Source: Ilumatobacteraceae bacterium
Lineage (GTDB): Bacteria; Actinomycetota; Acidimicrobiia; Acidimicrobiales; Ilumatobacteraceae
Length of the DNA: 64,000 nt
NCBI GenBank assembly: GCA_033344875.1
Contig: JAWPMO010000001.1
Span: 186,001 to 250,000, forward strand
Direction of reading: 5' to 3'
The notes under the pieces were generated by a model. The model saw nothing but the letters and a program-made list of their open reading frames with translations, did not search any database and was not told where the DNA came from. The translations under genes were made by a program, and so were the position numbers. Positions 63,101-64,000 of the stretch are shown in pieces. Each line of letters begins with the position of its first letter. Position 1 is the first letter of the stretch.

Positions 63101-64000
63101 CGACGGGGGCCCGTTGCAGCCCGTGAGCGGGTCGTTCGAGATCACCGGCGACGGGATCCACTCCTGGACCGTTGTGACCAGCGGCAACCAGACCACCAAC
63201 GGCGTCGTGCGCATCGACTCGACGGGGAGTCCGGCCATCGTGGCGGGTACCCCGGTGTTCAACGGGTCGTACCTCACGGGCACGGCAGCGATCGATCTGG
63301 TGTGCACCGACCCGAGCCTGGTGTCGTGCGACCTCGAGATCAACGGGGTCCCCGTGGACATCGGTGACCCGCTTCCCGCCGCGAGTGGGACGTACGTCCT
63401 GGTGGCGGTGGCCACCGACGCCTTCGGCAACACGACGACGACCACACTGCCGTTCGAGATCACCTCGCCGGTGTCGAACGTGCCGGTCGTCGTGTCGATC
63501 GATGCGCCCGGCACGCCACAGCTCATCACCGACGGCGTGCTGATCGACGTCGAGTTCGAAGATGGCGACGGGGCCGTCGACGACTACGTGGTGACCATCG
63601 ACTGGGGCGATCTGGTCGACGAGGTGCCCGGCACGTCGACGGTGTGCACCGCGACGAGCGCCACCCCGCAGAACGGCAATCCGAACTGCGAGATCATCGC
63701 CGAGCCCGGCGCCGACGCCGGCTTGGCCGTGGCGTTCTTCGAGTACGCCCAGCCCGGCGTGTACCCGGTCACGGTGACGGTCACCGACTCCGTCGGCAAC
63801 TCCGACACGTCGTCGTACGAGTTCGTCGTCGTGTACGACCCGGAGGCGGGTCGGGTCGACGGCTCCGGCTGGTACTGGTCGGGGAACGAGGCATATGACG
63901 ACGGTGACCGATGGGGCAACTGGGCCTTCTTCGGATACAGCGCCCGCTACAAGAAGAACGCAACGGTCCCGTCGGGCACCACCAAGCTGCGACTGCTCGG
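51165..64000 (+). CDS. Giant secreted mosaic protein with PLSAI array and C25-like protease domain (continues beyond window)
   Basis: The frame is open for at least 4,278 codons with no stop. Approximate residues are as follows. 30-51: signal/anchor helix after an Arg-rich start. 276-1090: FG-GAP repeats. 1105-1375: beta-rich adhesin-like region. 1379-1722: CSLREAI-type beta-helix ending in a choice-of-anchor-Q-like CDIGAFE. 1726-2092: second FG-GAP set. 2141-2648: PLSAI repeats. 2660-2920: Leu/Asp-rich LGDL helices. 3033-3188: pre-peptidase-C-like domain. 3196-3650: gingipain (C25)-like domain with NAHFDHY (His3495/His3498) and SMGCHSG (Cys3540). ~3930: proline linker. ~4105-4225: PKD domain. 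Then the start of a YDPEAG-type C-terminal module. It is probably a surface-bound or released adhesin-protease. The C-terminus is not seen. Confidence 0.85.
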   Translation, partial: MGDTAGAAIGSTTGRELITRRRSPDLRGPLISLVVAALVTSVSTVVPALLPNDPSSPAAEPAATAAATAQVLPPGTVPEGLTLDEWTTIRREVAAAEAVRVEPAPVVRSAAPVPELSSGSARAEFVAGAAVVTVGSGPEVSFTTSRIGDVVPVATAPSVAGDRVEFVHRATVTEWFRETTAGLQQGFTIGAPTSADPRVEIEVAVDGGTPRLVDEQSVTIDRVGAAPLAYRELMAWDATGTPLPAAMSVVGDVIVLTVDTTGATYPVTVDPIISEDTKLLPAADAAGDLMGEVVAIDTDAPGGAIAVVSATGDDDLGPQTGAVYVFREAGGTWDREATLFSPVPAAEQFGGALAVSGDAIAVGAPGADGEAQDSGAVYVYEHLGGGNWAVDEVLYECDLGFETSCTNTGPFPAAGETIDSYAGRAFGRALAFDGSGTLLLVGVPGGGLAPADNGTAYLYELSGGDWSTDTQIISPVDTGADAFGWAVDIDADGLNIVIGAPDHDNAGVEDSGSAWWYQWNGAIVSATPDELADVFDPLAPARGDFEDDFGADVSVAQDADGDMIALISRQTMKTEFDFGSPGSGTSTFRVGSGISPSGTSRGWFTSSFSPDGASRRDSVDTDGVALVDGFPTYLSGANNGFVGVQTWDAATNTIATSDAIPQGVGDRRGFDVAVDAGTLVTGAPWASADGVRSGEATVWGVDTPDTLVATLSGETDAQDDRYGWAVDVDGDLMAVSAINDDLFAPDGGTVYLYVRDGTSSAWELDATLSLVEVVPGDRAGEAVAVYGDRVAIGSSNRLSGSTKPGVVDVFRRVGPGSWVPVGATISGGFVPDAFGASVAFQDENTLVVGAPQSGGTGAVFQVTWDGAAWNPPVELSTTNPPAAGDQMGYSVAVSQEESGDHVIVAGAPGYDRTSPDAAVDSGALQIFRDEGLGAQPLQLVETGAQWGTGDRVGSAVASDRGLLAVAGVANEQSGANLQAYLLEPIGSNFLIAGSFVAELGTDIDANPNSYVDLVGRNLFLGRPGGGGQVGIFRDVDGLGFPTAPVDQFIPAGRQLGDAIGFALAADGRTLVAGGYGDDDLAAATVVDGDSGAAYSQRFLALSHTFVGPGIGFGTADNWDTGLVPGPNDVAIIPPGGVEVGVSGAQSVGSLIVGAGSTVTVEEGIGNSLTLTGGIDGLTSVNEGTIEFQAAATIDGQLINRGSIVFGGTASYLVGGDGAIDNEASIDVIHNGPGVTTSAGLTIGTYSSSNLFVTVGRLTIQSDFINDAQIAVATGATLSTTGAVTFTSNSSIEFEIGGPGAGGSANHGQLTATSGIDIAGTLSTSYNGYVPIDGDEYAVIIGCDCPGDTFDVFDIDPLTADIGLNNILLSASAPPAGPLTVDTVDDTIAADGSCSLREAITAANADSVGGDCGTASGADYIDFAVSGNIELGTRLPTITDEVFIDGSGQTVVIDGLASTDGDGTAILLVDPAGTVTLSNLTVTRGGPATCAVGTDTCGAVQNYGSLTIEDSTFSDHLGGGLTNGIAVTNRGGGDLTINRSTFVGNAGGSSGAIFNADAGTTLTIDNSTFSDNTAGGAGAIYNAFGATTTITNSTFVGNGGDATIRNAGGSPAIVLRNTIVTAAAGGPACSAVDPISADPFNFDTDGSCGGASTASIGELGLGSLADNGGPTETIALQPGSVAIDAAFYPYCSEGEIANQDQRGEFRPQGLGCDIGAFEAPGTPPANKVTSGNAGRDRFGIDVDVDGDTAVVAEVDQPGEASSVWVLTRDGGTGSWSITQRLSPGSISSGVVDVAIADGVIAAVAENGAVQIWEDSGTLLDPFVTAPFTAGLGQMRSVDTDGTGVFAAGPLGGTLWTPDINGTWQPVSSSAIVTTDYGSAVSIDGGTIVVAENDAVAVTDGRVFVYSRSGSSWSGAAGLGGSTDVLTAPLAAATDGYFGSSVAVQGSTLVVGQDLEDNDPSDPRGAQADAGAAWVYSGEPGAWSAPAKLVPADNDTANRFGWSVAIDGASIVVGASGAEELGVPTRNGAAYLYRRTPGGLWIEADTLRAADGQGASSFGTGVAVSGNSVIVGAPLDDNDNGVDAGAAYLFDVVLPDDPELDFDLSLDSSPIVNVAPAGLAVAEFSGAALERNAASSATVAASPLSAIDVQDAPLSAIEIGSTPLSAIVLESTPLSAIPLSAIDIDGGWDDLIAGTTLADVPFSTLTFDDALLDPAVNAAIQAAPLSAIDVNGTPLSAIPLSAIALGSTPLSAIPLSAIGSSWCDIVTAHVQDVSCTAGSDDVGISLLEATLRGVPLSAIPLSAIPLSAIDFSDPTVAASPLSAIPLSAINLNASPLSAIPLSAIPLSAIGPTSTPLSAIPLSAIGPASTPLSAIPLSAIQVGTTPLSAIPLSAIGTDEATLADIPVAIPLSAIPLSAIDVQGAPLSAIQVQGAPLSAIPLSAIALADTPLSDIELSAIGATDWCAVLADIDAGFDCTTGADVDTTTLRELSVRGVPLSAIPLSAIPLSAIPLSAIPLSAIPLSAIPLSAIPLSAIPLSAIDLQDTPLSAIDPGASPLSAIPLSAIPLSAIDVQRSPLSAIPLSAIPLSAIPLSAIPLSAIPLSAIPLSAIPLSAIQVNGTPLSAIPLSAIDVQGSPLSAIPLSAIPLSAVDCGVANCATQTLGEAAAAGAIVPSTDLGDVQSGSSGVRLGELIPFLPDVVAADVVAALEALGLTMDDLTTLDDLQLGDIAGLSQLDDITLADIEVALYHVRIADLIGALVDPTSGRTFSASETEAALRESVDDVGLTFGELLSLGDVTVGELVDGGLTITLDDIEPILGFITIQALVDYLGATGGATTLTLGDLTAEQLGRLTLADLFGRGIDEFDSLDLGDLLSQIQDELEAFSLGDLLLLLLDASSLNFGGADFEHIDIAELPASTIPAVSFSASFTSSSPAGRAYPVELELSIPSSASYVPGSAVLTTTDGGLPPVVAPLEPAVVDNELRWSFTAVGSDVDYEIAFEVKPQVTLGSTVLQGAARLVGTDIVVGATSAVSVAEGLEPNDFPPPEVTPLVADTIYLTYIPDSTDIDVFEITLADRDVLSLELSNLSADFDLAVYVDGSTTGAVGTPLAVPGPEDPIVPLTDPDQTGADAEVLDDFVRLDHIDPDLELIEVSNARGVENELIVTEQLPAGTYYVQVYGANGATSPQPAALQARVDSAETRPVCQAVGQLPTAPFGTTNGIGVTTNTLFLVNEMRLEQLHSSAERAAVMAELDALVAYLEANPALGIDPAVVAVDGFADIRAAYDAWDDPTNLDDACDPEVANAIVSEINTEVIDPIRDQIEYIVMIGGDDQIPMARLADGTAIANEYDYRHEFDGDLTGADPDAANSFTSAFWESRFLSDEPYGESSAQSLGNRYLYVSDAALGRLVETPDQIVRSLADFRIHQGTLDISTGAVLGYDFLSDGSAAVADELESISTTISTDLADGIDSTDGLPWDRVDAQDELVAAGQNALISLNAHFDHYRALPANGDQKQNFTDNLIASTVPGLLGPDGLAQSLIFSMGCHSGLAVPDGLIGEDNTDWAQQISGVGGIYIANTGFGYGDTETVAYTEQLMALFARYVTSPVLVDGASTTVGEAFKVAKNRFIADLAVLSVYDEKAMMESTFYGLPFYRTALPAAAAPPVPVNQPVINASGDPVVSYTITAPNDRNQTDRGVYYSNPTPDGGESIIVAPGRPIQPSSAVDVSVVDPANPDDLAQVAHGALIVDMVSNYALEPDPVIATPIFDEADQGPEPGIGEQTFPAVPVKLSTYESIVGTRQQLVVATGRYRSDAQSQRLDSDIDVLVNYAPVGETDFEEPTISNVTSTVADGLLSVSLTATDASAVDRVHVLVGENPGSATVDWRGFDLSPAGASRWTGSIALAASTTDVEFLVQAQDTVGNVGYATNKATNFSQSATPPTPPPPTPGLVVTVDDSNLDVASGWYTGAVEVAVEVASGSATAQYSVDGGPLQPVSGSFEITGDGIHSWTVVTSGNQTTNGVVRIDSTGSPAIVAGTPVFNGSYLTGTAAIDLVCTDPSLVSCDLEINGVPVDIGDPLPAASGTYVLVAVATDAFGNTTTTTLPFEITSPVSNVPVVVSIDAPGTPQLITDGVLIDVEFEDGDGAVDDYVVTIDWGDLVDEVPGTSTVCTATSATPQNGNPNCEIIAEPGADAGLAVAFFEYAQPGVYPVTVTVTDSVGNSDTSSYEFVVVYDPEAGRVDGSGWYWSGNEAYDDGDRWGNWAFFGYSARYKKNATVPSGTTKLRLL
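57585..59108 (+). repeat. PLSAI pentapeptide array (~54 copies)
   Basis: About 54 exact PLSAI units, counted by eye, occur singly or in runs of two to five. Between them are 5-residue spacers such as DVQGA, GPTST, QVGTT or NLNAS. Two conserved inserts interrupt the array: one beginning SSWCDIVTAHVQDVSCTAG, the other TDWCAVLADIDAGFDCTTG. Both end in a ...LR(G/ELSVRG)VPLSAI return. Synonymous codons vary (CTG/TTG/CTC for Leu; TCG/AGC/AGT/TCC for Ser), so the repeat is conserved as protein. It resembles, but does not match, the A(D/N)LxX pentapeptide-repeat pattern. Confidence 0.9.

Overview
The window is a 64 kb piece of a high-GC actinobacterial chromosome. Gene content and style suggest a marine Acidimicrobiia of the Ilumatobacter type: CarD, a mycothiol-linked Rv2466c-family protein, an RNase J, and secreted proteins carrying 'PARLLETR...VNGYV' repeats. 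That lineage is inferred from recognised families and not from a database match. The backbone is the gene series many actinobacteria keep near recA: M16 peptidase, dapB, dapA, RNase J, ftsK, rimO, pgsA, cinA. Here it is opened up by inserted accessory genes.

Region by region: 1-1.2 kb, M16 peptidase end and dapB; 1.2-4.1 kb, thiol peroxidase, a DedA-like membrane protein and an MFS-cNMP fusion; 4.1-7.7 kb, an acyl-CoA synthetase, a self-regulated TetR and a diiron protein; 7.8-11.1 kb, a trans-aconitate methyltransferase and a glutamine-synthetase-like operon; 11.2-14.4 kb, dapA, RNase J and a lipoprotein in overlapping order; 14.5-18.4 kb, a secreted RCC1 protein and an MBL-rhodanese enzyme; 18.5-25.7 kb, ftsK, an anti-sigma-like ATPase, an amidohydrolase, a DUF445 protein and an AhpD-like pair; 25.7-30.3 kb, a VOC protein, a lipoprotein, a divergent AraC/PNPOx locus and a probable selenoprotein; 30.4-33.5 kb, rimO-pgsA-cinA; 33.5-36.4 kb, a glycine-rich surface protein, tRNA-Arg and carD; 36.4-43.4 kb, metabolic genes including a P450/SDR pair under TetR and a methyltransferase-GNAT fusion; 43.4-46.3 kb, a SARP-type ATPase regulator facing two DUF4242 genes; 46.3-50.9 kb, PPK2, an HDAC-like deacetylase, NUDIX, FKBP and a GH1 glycosidase; 51.2 kb to the end, one uninterrupted reading frame of at least 4,278 codons.

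Three observations stand out. First, an Rv2466c-family thioredoxin-fold gene has an in-frame TGA exactly where the first cysteine of its CPWC active site should be, which reads as a selenocysteine (UPWC) protein. Second, the giant open frame encodes a secreted mosaic with FG-GAP repeats, a beta-helix, about 54 PLSAI pentapeptides, a gingipain (C25)-like protease domain and PKD-like modules. Third, many genes start 6-8 bases after a TACGGT/TANNNT hexamer, so leaderless transcription appears to be the rule here. Several operator-like palindromes and an 11-bp-spaced direct repeat next to the SARP gene fit this promoter layout.
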